The position numbers and the translations under genes were made by a program. From contig JAQTLX010000008.1 in NCBI GenBank assembly GCA_028714695.1, positions 112,290 to 176,289 on the forward strand: a DNA stretch of 64,000 nucleotides. Reading direction: 5' to 3'. Below the pieces are notes generated by a model, which worked only from the letters and a program-made list of their open reading frames with translations, was not told the origin of the DNA and ran no database searches. Origin of the DNA: Ignavibacteria bacterium (GTDB lineage Bacteria > Bacteroidota > Ignavibacteria > Tepidaquicellales > Tepidaquicellaceae). Below, piece by piece: positions 26,215-35,612 of the stretch (the stretch's first letter is position 1; each line of letters opens with the position of its first letter).

Positions 26215-26240
26215 CCCTGTAAAATATATACTTTACAGGG
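26215..26240 (+). terminator. Rho-independent terminator behind the tRNA
   Basis: CCCTGTAAA (26215-26223) and TTTACAGGG (26232-26240), followed by CTTTTTCTTTTT. It would originally end the tRNA transcript and supports the tRNA reading of 26162-26202. Confidence 0.85.
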
Positions 26241-26360
26241 CTTTTTCTTTTTCGCCTTTTTCACATTGACTATATAACTAAAATATATAAAATTATTCTT
26301 ACTGTAAAAATCCATTGTTTCTATTGTTCTGATTAAATTTATTTTAACTAAGTAATAAAT

Positions 26361-27650
26361 ATGAATAAGGATTTTAAAAAACCCGTGCTGTTTATTTCTT
26401 CATTACTGATACTGCTTATTTTCCTGACTTCTCAATCTTTTTCTCAGCAAACCGGTTTCGCAATGGGGTATAACGGCACATTGCTTAAAACAACAAACTC
26501 TGGCGTGAACTGGACCTCTCAGTCAATTGGTTCAAACCAAACCCTCTGGTCCCAGTTCTTTGTTTCCGCACAAACAGGCTGGATTGTAGGCGGTTTAAGC
26601 AACGATTCAAGTATTATTTTTAAAACAACCAACGGCGGAAGTAACTGGTTTAAACAGCCTGTTAACGTTAAACACTGGCTTACAAGCGTCTGCTTTATCA
26701 ATTCGCAGTCCGGCTGGGCTGCAGGCGCTTCCGGCACAATTCTGAAGACAACTAACGGCGGAACTAACTGGTTAGTATTGACAACTGAACAATCAAGTTT
26801 GTTGATAGAATCTATCTGGTTTGCCGACGAAAATACAGGCTGGATTACTGGCTGGTCGGGGAATATACTGAAAACTACCAACGGAGGAAATAATTGGTTT
26901 ACTCAAGAAACCGGAACATCAGCCAATATCTATACGTCAAAGTTTTTTTCAAAATATCTCGGTTATGCCGCGGGCGGAAACGGCATTATTCTTATGACAC
27001 AAAACGGAGGCGCTGAATGGAGAAAAATTCCAACCGGCGTAACGGGAGAACTGTTTTCTCTTGTATTCACCGATAGCCTGACAGCCTATGCTTCCGGTGA
27101 CGGCGGGCTTATATTGAAAACATCTAACGGCGGTCTTAACTGGTCTCAACAATCAAGCGGTACAAACGTGAGACTCGAAAGCATCAATTTCGTTAATTCG
27201 CAGACAGGCTGGATTGTCGGAGGTTTCGGCGGAGATGTGATTCTTAAAACCTCAAATGCCGGCGTTAACTGGATTCCTCAAACAAGCGGTTCCACACATG
27301 AATTGTATTCAGTTTTCTTCTTTCCTTATCCGACAGGAATTGAAAATCCGGCAGGGGATATACCGAAAGATTTTAGACTGTCTCAGAATTATCCAAATCC
27401 CTTTAATCCCGTTACTAAAATTAAATTCGATATTCCAAACAAAAGCGCAATGTCCTTAAAAGTGTTTGATGTCCTCGGAAGAGAAATTTCAACTCTTATA
27501 AACGAAACTCTTCCCGCGGGAAGTTATGAAAAAATCTGGGACGCATCCGCTTTCCCCAGCGGAATTTACTTCTGCAAAATCGAAGTCACTGAATCAATTC
27601 TGCATACACTGAAATATTCAAAAGTAATCAGAATGCTGCTGACAAAATAA
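26361..27650 (+). CDS. Secreted BNR/Ycf48-like beta-propeller protein with T9SS sorting domain
   Basis: 429 residues. Signal peptide 1-30 (LLILLIFLTSQSFSQ). From 30 to 320 about seven repeats with a GTLLKTTNSGVNW / GTILKTTNGGTNW core build a beta-propeller like the Ycf48/BNR family. The last 85 residues are the T9SS type A sorting domain starting at LSQNYPNPFNP and ending with a beta-strand signal (ILHTLKYSKVIRM). It is exported through the type IX system and attached to the outer face or released. Ligand unknown. Starts the host region. Confidence 0.85.
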   Translation: MNKDFKKPVLFISSLLILLIFLTSQSFSQQTGFAMGYNGTLLKTTNSGVNWTSQSIGSNQTLWSQFFVSAQTGWIVGGLSNDSSIIFKTTNGGSNWFKQPVNVKHWLTSVCFINSQSGWAAGASGTILKTTNGGTNWLVLTTEQSSLLIESIWFADENTGWITGWSGNILKTTNGGNNWFTQETGTSANIYTSKFFSKYLGYAAGGNGIILMTQNGGAEWRKIPTGVTGELFSLVFTDSLTAYASGDGGLILKTSNGGLNWSQQSSGTNVRLESINFVNSQTGWIVGGFGGDVILKTSNAGVNWIPQTSGSTHELYSVFFFPYPTGIENPAGDIPKDFRLSQNYPNPFNPVTKIKFDIPNKSAMSLKVFDVLGREISTLINETLPAGSYEKIWDASAFPSGIYFCKIEVTESILHTLKYSKVIRMLLTK

Positions 27651-27661
27651 ATCCAATAATA

Positions 27662-27691
27662 AAAGAAAGTCCGCTCCGGCGGACTTTCTTT
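27662..27691. terminator. Bidirectional terminator between convergent genes
   Basis: Perfect 13-bp stem, AAAGAAAGTCCGC and GCGGACTTTCTTT, loop TCCG, with T-rich tails on the + side and A-rich on the other. Confidence 0.88.
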
Positions 27692-27706
27692 GCTATTTTT
27701 GTTTAA

Positions 27707-29119
27707 TCAAAATCTGCATAATACGGCGAATATCAAACGCGATTCCGCCTTTACCTGGTCCGGCATCCAGCCCGCCGGAATCTGTGTCGTGTTAAGTCCG
27801 TCCGGTGCGGTCACGCCGCCGTGCCCTGCAAAATAAGGAACATTCGATTCCCTGTGAACAAACTCAAGCCTCCATGTAATATTCTCATCAGGCATCCAGT
27901 CAAACGTTGTCGAAACATCCCATCCGTCAAACTTTGTACCCGGAGATGTATCGAAAATTTGACCCGCGGCGCCTGTCGGAAGCAGTACAAGATAACGTCC
28001 GGGATTGTGTATAAACCCGCCGCCAAATGTCCATCCGAGATGGTCGTTTGCCATCCAAATGCGATTGTAAACCATGCCGCTTATAAAATTCTGCGCCGGC
28101 ACTCCGTTGCCGCCAAACGGCGATACTCCCGCGCCGTTCTCAAATCCTAAATCACCCGTAACGGAAAATGCAGCCCTGTGTAAAAATTTTCCCGGGCGGT
28201 TGTAATATCTGTATTCTATGCTGTTATCACTGTGAAACCTGACCCTGTCGGATTTATTCTGTGTGTCGGTTCCGAAATATGTATTCGACAGCATCGAAAT
28301 ATTTTCTTTCGGTCTGTAAAGTACCTGCAATCCCAATCCCGGAAAATCATTGAACTTCCCGTAACTTTGCCATCCGTTTATTACCCAAAGTTCAAGTTTT
28401 AATTTATTGCTCGGAAATGTTTGCAAACGCAGCCCGTTAAAAAACCATGGCGTGTTGTCTGATGTAAATGAAGGCTGATATGCCCAGTTCTCGCTGTTGT
28501 AATATGAAAAAAGCCCTACGTATGACATGAATAAACCGGCATCGAGGTTTATGCCGTTCCAAACATCGAAGTGGTATCCCGCGTATGCTTCACTAATATA
28601 ACGATATGCGTTGCCGAGATCAAACTGACCGCGGGTTGTGCTGAAATCGTTTCTCGGCACAACCGTCGAACGCGTTCCCAATTGCAGCATTATCCTCCCT
28701 CTTACATTGTTATAATGAAAATCCCCGCCGATTCCCGCAAATGATACCTGAAATTCATTGTTCCTTGCCAATGCCGTGGAACCTACAACCGTATTGTCAA
28801 CGGGATGATGATTCGAATATGAATAATTCATGTCAAGCATAAAACTTCCCGTGAAATATTTTGTGTCCAATAATTGCTTGTGCCTTCGGTCGTTCCCGTT
28901 CAGCCATGTAAAATCCCCGAACGCAAAAGGTTCTTCCTGATTTGATTCCTCGTTAACTGTAATGCTGTCATGTGTTGCACCGGATTTTATTCTGTTTAAC
29001 TCAGGCTTCTCTTCCTGTGATTTTTCAGGCTTATCTTTAATCTTTTCCTGAGAATTTCCCGCCGTATAGCAAAGCGTGAGAATGAATATAAGTGTATATA
29101 TTAAAAGTTTTGCTTTCAT
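27707..29119 (-). CDS. Outer-membrane beta-barrel porin (OmpL-like, porin-2 type)
   Basis: About 470 residues when started at MKAKLLIYTLIFI (29119), which gives a normal signal peptide ending at NSQ; a longer frame to 29176 would overlap the neighbouring gene. The mature part opens with FAFGDFTWLNGNDRR and has alternating aromatic strands throughout, ending in F as outer-membrane barrels do. It fits the putative OmpL-like porin-2 family, a passive channel for small solutes. Substrate unknown. The next gene upstream on this strand lies 25 nt away, so they are likely co-transcribed. Confidence 0.75.
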   Translation of the reverse strand: MKAKLLIYTLIFILTLCYTAGNSQEKIKDKPEKSQEEKPELNRIKSGATHDSITVNEESNQEEPFAFGDFTWLNGNDRRHKQLLDTKYFTGSFMLDMNYSYSNHHPVDNTVVGSTALARNNEFQVSFAGIGGDFHYNNVRGRIMLQLGTRSTVVPRNDFSTTRGQFDLGNAYRYISEAYAGYHFDVWNGINLDAGLFMSYVGLFSYYNSENWAYQPSFTSDNTPWFFNGLRLQTFPSNKLKLELWVINGWQSYGKFNDFPGLGLQVLYRPKENISMLSNTYFGTDTQNKSDRVRFHSDNSIEYRYYNRPGKFLHRAAFSVTGDLGFENGAGVSPFGGNGVPAQNFISGMVYNRIWMANDHLGWTFGGGFIHNPGRYLVLLPTGAAGQIFDTSPGTKFDGWDVSTTFDWMPDENITWRLEFVHRESNVPYFAGHGGVTAPDGLNTTQIPAGWMPDQVKAESRLIFAVLCRF

Positions 29120-29144
29120 TTTATAAATTTTAAATTTTAAAAAT

Positions 29145-29327
29145 CTACTTTTGCTCGTAATCGACCCATTTAGCAATAACGACCTTTGAATCCACGTGAA
29201 TTAATTTGCTCTTGAAATAATCAGCGTTCAGTAAAACGTTTAGAAGAATGACAGCGGACAAATATATCGTTATAAAAATAACAGCCGGCAATGCCGGTAA
29301 TATTCTGTTTAATCTTTTATGTTCCAT
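29145..29327 (-). CDS. Small single-span membrane protein, unknown (60 aa)
   Basis: One hydrophobic helix (about 12-33, LPAVIFITIYLSAVILLNVL) after a basic N-terminus, then a short soluble end with VIAKWVDYEQK. It lies between the porin and a secreted protein gene on the same strand, with short gaps, so it is probably part of that operon. No family recognised. Confidence 0.55.
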   Translation of the reverse strand: MEHKRLNRILPALPAVIFITIYLSAVILLNVLLNADYFKSKLIHVDSKVVIAKWVDYEQK

Positions 29328-29344
29328 GATTCAATTCCCTGTGA

Positions 29345-30292
29345 TTATTTGTTTAATACGGATATAATTATCATTTCAACGGGCAGACCGTCAAACTTTA
29401 TATTATTGGCGCCTGTAATTCTCATTTTCGAATCAATCTCATGCAGGCTGATTCTCGGAATACCGATAACTCTGAGCATCTCGCCTTTCCTGAGATTACG
29501 AAATATTTTTTCAGGTTCGGAATCCTTAACGAATATTGCTCTTAAATTTTTGTGAATTAATATGTCGTCGTTATTATAAACATTACACTCTGCAATTCTT
29601 CCGTCATTTACTGTTTCGGATAATCCGCTTTCTCTAATTGTGAATTCAACATAATTGCTTGAAAGCCCCCGTGTGCTGATTGTTATAGCGGTGTCTTCGA
29701 TATCGATTTCACATTTCGTCTGAGAAAATAACCCAAATGCAGTCTCTGCGTCCATGAACTGAACGGAATTGCTGATATTATCATAACCCGTAATATTCAA
29801 ATCATCTATTTGCGTAACGGGTGATAATTCAAATACATTTTCAATCCCCGCTCTCTTGTCTTTTCCTCCGCTTTTATTCCATTGAAATGTATCGTTGCCG
29901 AAATAATTATTCCATATGCGCCATACGGAAGATATTTTAACCCTGTCTCCAATATGCTTGGATATTAAGTCTACTGCTTCCGGATATTCTTTCGCGTCAG
30001 ATATCTTAGCCGTTATTGGAAGACCAATGAAATCACTGCTGCCTCTCATAATTAAATCATTGCTCCTTTTGTTGTATGAAGATGCCCGAACTCTTCCGAA
30101 ATTGTTATTGGTGAACACGCTTATATTTTTGTCATTTGCATAATCAATCTTGTAGTCAAGCGTTAAAGTGATTCTGTCTTTTATTGAATCTATGAATGTC
30201 CTGCTGAGCGTGATGACAGTCTGGGAATGCGTTTGCGGAATCATAAGAAAAATAATTGCCGCGGTAATTAAAATGTTTATTCTAGTTTTCAT
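29345..30292 (-). CDS. Secreted protein of unknown function (315 aa)
   Basis: Signal peptide of about 23 residues (INILITAAIIFLMIPQTHSQ). The mature protein is beta-rich with a central KIDYANDKNISVFTNNNFG stretch; no cysteine pairs, membrane segments or sorting domain. Probably periplasmic or outer-surface. Located upstream in the same direction as a small membrane protein and an OmpL-like porin, so it may work with that porin. Confidence 0.6.
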   Translation of the reverse strand: MKTRINILITAAIIFLMIPQTHSQTVITLSRTFIDSIKDRITLTLDYKIDYANDKNISVFTNNNFGRVRASSYNKRSNDLIMRGSSDFIGLPITAKISDAKEYPEAVDLISKHIGDRVKISSVWRIWNNYFGNDTFQWNKSGGKDKRAGIENVFELSPVTQIDDLNITGYDNISNSVQFMDAETAFGLFSQTKCEIDIEDTAITISTRGLSSNYVEFTIRESGLSETVNDGRIAECNVYNNDDILIHKNLRAIFVKDSEPEKIFRNLRKGEMLRVIGIPRISLHEIDSKMRITGANNIKFDGLPVEMIIISVLNK

Positions 30293-30717
30293 TTTTATTT
30301 TTGTTTTTCTTATTCAAAAATAAATATGAAGTCATAAATATAAAATAAAATGATGGGCAAAATGCATAAAAGTTTTATAAATAATCCCGCTTATGAATTC
30401 AGTCCTTTTAACTGTATTATCGGTACCTGCTGCAAAAACTCATAAAAAAAAACGAAAGATGCTTCTTCTCAAATGATTGCCGGCCGGTATTTTACTGCCG
30501 AAAATAATACCAATTTTCACTGTTTCAACCTTGACTGTATTCTTAAAAATCGGCTTTTCTGGCATAAATACGGCGTGATTTCGAAGGACTGTTACGATTT
30601 TCATAATAACATTAGGTATTGATGTTTTAATTCGGTATTATATAATAGTACAGGACTATTATGCGAAGTTCAAAAGGAAGCGATAGTCATTAAATTCAAA
30701 ACGAATTCGATATAACT
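30293..30717. other. Divergent intergenic region with an 8-bp inverted repeat
   Basis: 425 bp between divergent genes with no ORF of note. At 30642-30662 ATAATAGT, five bases, ACTATTAT form a perfect inverted repeat 56 nt before the + strand gene, a possible operator. Otherwise A+T-rich and probably holding both promoters. Confidence 0.4.
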
Positions 30718-30927
30718 ATGAGTAAAGTAAAAAAAAGAAAATACAAGGTAACGTTTAATAATTACAAACAGGAAACCTATTTCCTGAACGGACTTGTTCT
30801 AAGTACAGCAAATGAGGTCGTGGGCAATATAAGAGACATTGGCAATCTTCGTAAACCCGAAGATGAAATTAAAATTGTCTTGAAAAAAGTTAACAAAGGC
30901 GTTTTTAATATCGAAGAACTCCGTTAG
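30718..30927 (+). CDS. Small soluble protein, unknown (69 aa)
   Basis: Starts MSKVKKRKYKVTFNNYKQET, very basic at the N-terminus, with a central NGLVLSTANEVVGNIRDIG stretch. Alternating strands suggest a small beta fold. Stands alone between two intergenic regions. No family recognised. Confidence 0.5.
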   Translation: MSKVKKRKYKVTFNNYKQETYFLNGLVLSTANEVVGNIRDIGNLRKPEDEIKIVLKKVNKGVFNIEELR

Positions 30928-31040
30928 TAATTATATTATAAAATCCGCGCATAACAAAACAATTGTTTCTTTCAATCCCGTTCTGTTCTTCGTATAATTT
31001 CTTCCTATTAATAATTAGTGATTATAAGTCACCTCCTTAT

Positions 31041-31400
31041 AATCCCCGTCCGCCGCGGCGAAACTTAGCAGGGACAAAACAAATACTCCCATGTCATCCC
31101 GTCGTCTCGGCGAATCTTAGCAGGGACAAAACAAATACTCCCATGTCATCCCCGCAAGATCTTAGCGGGGATCTTAAAAATTATATTATTCGTTGTTTCC
31201 GATTTCATCAGCGAATAAACATTTCATTTAGCCCGCGTAGCGGGCGGCATCTTGGTAGAAAAATTGTAATACAAATCTTTAAGCCCCATCGGGGCGGCAT
31301 CTTGGTAACAACAGCATTAAATTATTTGAAAGCCCCATCAGCGCGTCATATATTTGTTTGCTTGCCATCCCCAAATCTTCCTGCGGGAATCAAATCCATT
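31041..31400. repeat. Mosaic intergenic repeat block (GC-rich hairpins)
   Basis: Made of short units also found at 35613-36531 and 44979-45390: ATCCCCGC...GCGGGGAT hairpins, AGCCCGCGTAGCGGGCGG, AGCCCCATCGGGGCGG and GGGACAAAACAAATACTCCC. The long frame through this block is not a gene. Confidence 0.8.
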
Positions 31401-31464
31401 TTAGAGACAAAGTCAAATATTTTTTTGTTATATTATATTATAAAGTAAACAAAAAAGGAGTGAT

Positions 31465-32343
31465 ATGAAAAATGGTTTAATGAAAATTATTCTGATTCTT
31501 ATTGTGTTTATTTCCTCAATCGGAATTTATGCCTGCAACGATGCGGCAACAGTGATAAATCAGATAGTTAGCAATAAAGTTACCGCTAAACAAAGACTCG
31601 ATTCCGCTTACGCGCAGGCTCAAAGAAAATATACACCAAGCGCGAAACTTGTTATGATATTCGGAAAAAATGTCCTGTATGACGGCTCCGACGCAGGCAA
31701 AACCGATATTTCTCTGTCAACCGGTATCACCGACCCGAATAATTTAGGCGCATGGCTGTATGTATTCAAAAAACCGGGCTCGAACGACCTTGCGGTTTAT
31801 ACACCGAATCCTGTTCCGGGTGCAAGCGATTGTATCGAACTAACAGCCGTTTTTAATCTTAATACACTGCTGAATCTCATACAGGATACTTCTGCAAAAA
31901 ATATTGTGTCGGGTTCTCTTACGCTCATTAATAATTCAAATTTCAATATTAGTACTAATAAGGATAGTCTCGTTGACAGCGACATGTCTTATAGTTACAG
32001 TTATTCCGCGAATCCCGTAATTAAATTTAATTCATCTTTCGTGCCTTCATCAAGTACTTTCAACGGAAATAGTTTTATGAATCAATCCTATCCTTCGGGC
32101 ACAACAAAAACAGTGAATATGTTTCTTATCCCCGCTCTGGGAACTCTCAGACTCGATATGCCGGAATATATTCAAAGCCTCGTCGGTCTGCCTCAGGACC
32201 TCTGGATTGTCAACTATAAAGCGTCTTACAACACTACAGTCAATAACTTCATTGTAGGTACTGTGGTCAGAAGCGATCAAATGATGGGCATTAATATTAT
32301 TTCCGGTCTGCTGAGCAGGGTAATCAATATCTCGAAATTTTGA
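31465..32343 (+). CDS. Exported protein, probable lipoprotein (292 aa)
   Basis: Strong AAGGAGTGAT site. The N-terminal hydrophobic stretch ends in SIGIYACND, where the Cys at 24 could be a lipobox (IYAC), though not a perfect one. The mature part is rich in Ser/Asn, with beta-rich sections and a hydrophobic C-terminal stretch (IQSLVGLPQDLWIV). No family recognised. Followed by a strong terminator, so it is monocistronic. Confidence 0.6.
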   Translation: MKNGLMKIILILIVFISSIGIYACNDAATVINQIVSNKVTAKQRLDSAYAQAQRKYTPSAKLVMIFGKNVLYDGSDAGKTDISLSTGITDPNNLGAWLYVFKKPGSNDLAVYTPNPVPGASDCIELTAVFNLNTLLNLIQDTSAKNIVSGSLTLINNSNFNISTNKDSLVDSDMSYSYSYSANPVIKFNSSFVPSSSTFNGNSFMNQSYPSGTTKTVNMFLIPALGTLRLDMPEYIQSLVGLPQDLWIVNYKASYNTTVNNFIVGTVVRSDQMMGINIISGLLSRVINISKF

Positions 32344-32370
32344 ATCGGAAAATCAAATTCGTAAGTTTTA

Positions 32371-32392
32371 AAAGCCGGGATTACCCGGCTTT
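32371..32392 (+). terminator. Rho-independent terminator
   Basis: AAAGCCGGG and CCCGGCTTT with loop ATTA, followed by TATTATAT. It ends the preceding gene. Confidence 0.85.
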
Positions 32393-32647
32393 TATTATAT
32401 GACAACTCTATCGGAAATAAAACATTCCAAATCAAAAATTGTACACCAAATTAATTAAAACTCCGTAGGAGTGAAATCTTTGCAGGTTGATAGAAATAAA
32501 AATTGCCTGAACCCGCCTGGGCGGGCGGCATCTAATGAGTTTCATGAAAACTATACTGTAGAGCAAGAATATGTGTATGAACTTATATGTATGTACATGT
32601 GTTTTGTAAATAAAGAAAATTAAACTAACTAAATAAATAAAATAAAT

Positions 32648-33736
32648 ATGAGCAAATCAAAATTATTCAGTCCGTATAAACTCGGAAACATTGAATTAAA
32701 GAATCACATCGTTATGGCTCCAATGACGCGTTCGCGCGCTATCGGAAACGTACCTAATGATTTAATGGTAACTTATTATTCCCAGCGCGCAGGCGCGGGT
32801 CTTATAGTCACCGAAGGCACTTCGCCTTCGCCAAACGGTCTCGGCTATCCCAGAATTCCCGGTATGTTCAGCAAGCAGCAAGTCGAAGCCTGGAAACTCG
32901 TTACAAAAGCGGTTCATGAAAAAGGCGGAAAAATATTTGTCCAGTTAATGCATACCGGCAGAATCGGTCATAAAAATAATCTCCCCGAAGGCGCAAAAGT
33001 TTTAGCGCCGTCTGCTGTTAAACCGGAAGGGCAGATGTGGACCGATACCGAAGGCATGCAGGACTATCCAGTACCCGAAGCATTCACTAAAGAAGAAATT
33101 GTAAACACAAAGAAAGAATATGTGGATGCGGCATTGAATGCCGTTGAAGCCGGATTCGACGGTGTCGAATTGCACGGCGCAAACGGCTATCTGCTCGAAC
33201 AGTTTCTGTCTCCCTTCAGCAACCAAAGAACCGATGAATACGGCGGAAGCATTGAAAACAGATGCAGGTTCGTAATCGAAACTGCCGCCGATGTAGCGAA
33301 AGCAATCGGTAAAGATAAAACGGCAATCAGACTTTCACCGTACGGCGCGTTTAATGACATGCCCGCATATCCAGAAACGGAAAAAACGTATGACTATCTT
33401 GCCGCTGAACTCAATAAAATCGGTCTGGTGTATGTCCATCTTGTCGACCATAGTTCAATGGGCGCTCCTGAAGTACCGATGAAAATCAAACGGATAATCA
33501 GAAATAATTTTAAGAACACTTTGATTCTCAGCGGCGGCTATAATTTCGAATCCGCGCAAAAAGAACTTACGGATGGATTTGCCGACCTCGTTGCATTCGG
33601 AAAACCGTTCCTTAATAATCCCGATTTTGTTGAAAGACTTGAAAACGGATGGAAACTATCCGAAACTCTCGATGCAAACACTTTCTATACCGCCGATGCA
33701 AAAGGTTATACCGATTATCCCGCATATATACAATAA
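32648..33736 (+). CDS. NADH:flavin oxidoreductase, Old Yellow Enzyme family (alkene reductase)
   Basis: 362 residues, the full TIM barrel of the Old Yellow Enzyme family, binding FMN. Typical pieces: MAPMTRSR at 23-30 (T27 touches the flavin), the HGANGY motif at 176-181 with H176 and N179 that bind the substrate carbonyl and Y181 as proton donor, and SPFSNQRTDEYGGSIENR at 188-205. It reduces activated C=C bonds or nitro compounds with NAD(P)H. Cytoplasmic. The nearest homologue could be NemA-like, but the physiological substrate cannot be fixed. Confidence 0.92.
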   Translation: MSKSKLFSPYKLGNIELKNHIVMAPMTRSRAIGNVPNDLMVTYYSQRAGAGLIVTEGTSPSPNGLGYPRIPGMFSKQQVEAWKLVTKAVHEKGGKIFVQLMHTGRIGHKNNLPEGAKVLAPSAVKPEGQMWTDTEGMQDYPVPEAFTKEEIVNTKKEYVDAALNAVEAGFDGVELHGANGYLLEQFLSPFSNQRTDEYGGSIENRCRFVIETAADVAKAIGKDKTAIRLSPYGAFNDMPAYPETEKTYDYLAAELNKIGLVYVHLVDHSSMGAPEVPMKIKRIIRNNFKNTLILSGGYNFESAQKELTDGFADLVAFGKPFLNNPDFVERLENGWKLSETLDANTFYTADAKGYTDYPAYIQ

Positions 33737-33759
33737 ATAAAAAAAATACATGATTATAA

Positions 33760-33779
33760 AAGGCTGTGAAAACAGCCTT
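33760..33779 (+). terminator. Rho-independent terminator
   Basis: AAGGCTGT and ACAGCCTT, loop GAAA, followed by TTTTTA. It ends the oxidoreductase gene. Confidence 0.85.
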
Positions 33780-33846
33780 TTTTATCTGATATGTTTAATT
33801 ATTAAATGATTTTTAGTATATTGCATATCAAATAATTTTTAATCGA

Positions 33847-34647
33847 ATGAGAAAACTTTATATCCCCTTACTCATTATTGACTTATTGTTCTTCTCCTGC
33901 AGTAAAGACGATAACCCCGTAACTTCAAACGTTAACAGCGATTACACAAAAATCCTTACAGCCGATTCAGGCGGAACTAAATTCGAATTGTACAGCAAAA
34001 GCGGAAGCATGTTATGGGTAGGCTATAACGATATAGGCTTCAGAGTTTATGTCGACGGCGTCGAACAAAAATCGGGTTACGTGAAATATAAACCCGTCAT
34101 GTATCATACCGTAGGACGCGGACACGGAACTCCGGTGAAAGAAGTTTTCACTTACGATAATAACGCGGGTTTGTTTACGGGCTATGCATCATATATAATG
34201 CTGTCGGATACAACCTCTCACTGGTACGGCGATTATAGTTTCAATGACACCCGTATTGTGAATCATGCCGGCTTTAATGTCGCTCCCGGCACGGGAAGCC
34301 AGATGAGAATTTGGCTCACTGACACTACCTTGTATCACATGACACTTGTTAAACCCCTTGATGCCGTTACTGGTTTGAATGATATTAAATGCATGCTCCA
34401 TAAAACTTATGACCAGTTTACTTATTACGAAGTTGATTCCGCGGAAATGTTCATAAAACCCTGGATGACAACACACGGTCACGGCTCCAGCAGTAACGTG
34501 AATCCCGCATGGCAGAACCACGGCATGTATCAGGGAAAAGCGAATTTCACTATGGCGGGTCAGTGGTTCCTTTATGATTCGATTAAAGTGAATGGTCAGT
34601 TCATTACTCCGAACCCCATTCCTTATTTTGTATTTGATGTGAGGTGA
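33847..34647 (+). CDS. YtkA/FixH-like lipoprotein (266 aa)
   Basis: Signal with lipobox LLFFSC at 13-18, so the Cys anchors it to a membrane. The mature part has two halves; the second (MTTHGHGSSSNVNPAWQNHG then YQGKANFTMAGQWFLYDSI) matches the YtkA/FixH pattern, in which His and Met residues often bind copper or other metals. HGHG occurs here and another His-rich spot, RGHG, in the first half, so the protein may contain two copies of the domain. It is followed at 2 nt by an outer-membrane beta-barrel gene with an N-terminal CCGGG, so the two probably work together, possibly in metal handling. Confidence 0.68.
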   Translation: MRKLYIPLLIIDLLFFSCSKDDNPVTSNVNSDYTKILTADSGGTKFELYSKSGSMLWVGYNDIGFRVYVDGVEQKSGYVKYKPVMYHTVGRGHGTPVKEVFTYDNNAGLFTGYASYIMLSDTTSHWYGDYSFNDTRIVNHAGFNVAPGTGSQMRIWLTDTTLYHMTLVKPLDAVTGLNDIKCMLHKTYDQFTYYEVDSAEMFIKPWMTTHGHGSSSNVNPAWQNHGMYQGKANFTMAGQWFLYDSIKVNGQFITPNPIPYFVFDVR

Positions 34648-34649
34648 AT

Positions 34650-35612
34650 ATGAAAAAAATTATTATTATTACAGCGGTCTTTGCTTTACTCTTCTCTGCA
34701 AATGCATATTCTCAGATATGCTGCGGAGGCGGCGTGTATGATATCGCCGTTCTTTCGCTCAATAAAAAATCTCTTTTCAACGTCGGACTTAAATTCGATA
34801 ATTATACGGGTGTCTGGGACCGGTCCGGAAACTGGCTGAAAACAAAACAGACAAACTGGCAGATGTCGCCCGCATTCTCAGGCGCGTATAGATTCAACAG
34901 ACACCTTCAGGCAGGCGTACTCGTTCCGTATCTCATAAATAAAAATGAATTGCCCGGACTTCCGTCCAACGGCTCGGGAATCGGCGACATAGTCGCCTCA
35001 GGCAGATATGAAATATTTCATGAATACGCGCTCTATAAAGACAGTAAAAAACTCGATGAGAAAACTCCCTATATCGCCGTCACTTTCGGAATGACGTTTC
35101 CGACAGGTAAATCGGATGAAAATGCCGATAATGAAATTGATGTAACCGGAAAAGGATTCTATACGACCTCTCTCGGTCTTTCGATGATAAAAACAATTTT
35201 GAAAAATAAATTCCAAATAGGCACCGACCTCAGTTGGCAGCATAGTTTCGAAAAAACTTATAATAAATATTACGGCTCGGAATTGTCGTCTCCTTATAAA
35301 AGACAACTCGGCGAAAGATTTAATTACGCTGTAACTGCAAATTACCTGATTAACTTTTATAATTCCGTATCCCTCGCATTCGCCGGATACGTTCAGGGAA
35401 ATCATAAAATTGACGGCAGCAAAATTGACGGCTCCAATGAAAATTCATTCGGATTTGTCGCTTCCTATACCTATTATCCGAAAACATATATCCGCCTTAC
35501 CCCGCTTGTCAAATGGAATATACCCTCTGACAATATAGGCATAAACGCGCAAGGCTCACTGATGTTTTCTTTTAACTTTGTCTACTATATAGAAAATCTC
35601 GAAGACCTGTAA
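34650..35612 (+). CDS. Outer-membrane beta-barrel protein, probable transporter
   Basis: About 320 residues. Start at the ATG 34650, with GAGGTGA just before it; a GTG at 34644 would sit on that site. Signal peptide MKKIIIITAVFALLFSANAYSQ followed by ICCGGGVYD, an unusual Cys pair at the mature N-terminus. The rest is amphipathic beta-strands ending in FSFNFVYYI, a typical outer-membrane barrel, resembling transporter-type proteins of the phenol-degradation MetA/transporter class. Co-transcribed with the YtkA-like lipoprotein. Confidence 0.65.
   Translation: MKKIIIITAVFALLFSANAYSQICCGGGVYDIAVLSLNKKSLFNVGLKFDNYTGVWDRSGNWLKTKQTNWQMSPAFSGAYRFNRHLQAGVLVPYLINKNELPGLPSNGSGIGDIVASGRYEIFHEYALYKDSKKLDEKTPYIAVTFGMTFPTGKSDENADNEIDVTGKGFYTTSLGLSMIKTILKNKFQIGTDLSWQHSFEKTYNKYYGSELSSPYKRQLGERFNYAVTANYLINFYNSVSLAFAGYVQGNHKIDGSKIDGSNENSFGFVASYTYYPKTYIRLTPLVKWNIPSDNIGINAQGSLMFSFNFVYYIENLEDL

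Noticed and set aside
26103..26315. 70-residue frame on the - strand with GDKGSRTP
   Set aside because: It is the antisense of the tRNA fragment and its terminator; GDKGSRTP is a well-known false translation of a tRNA 3' end.
30963..31448. 161-residue frame on the + strand
   Set aside because: It runs through the mosaic hairpin repeats and reads SPRSGRHLGRK/PHRGGILV-type translations of the repeat; no start signal.
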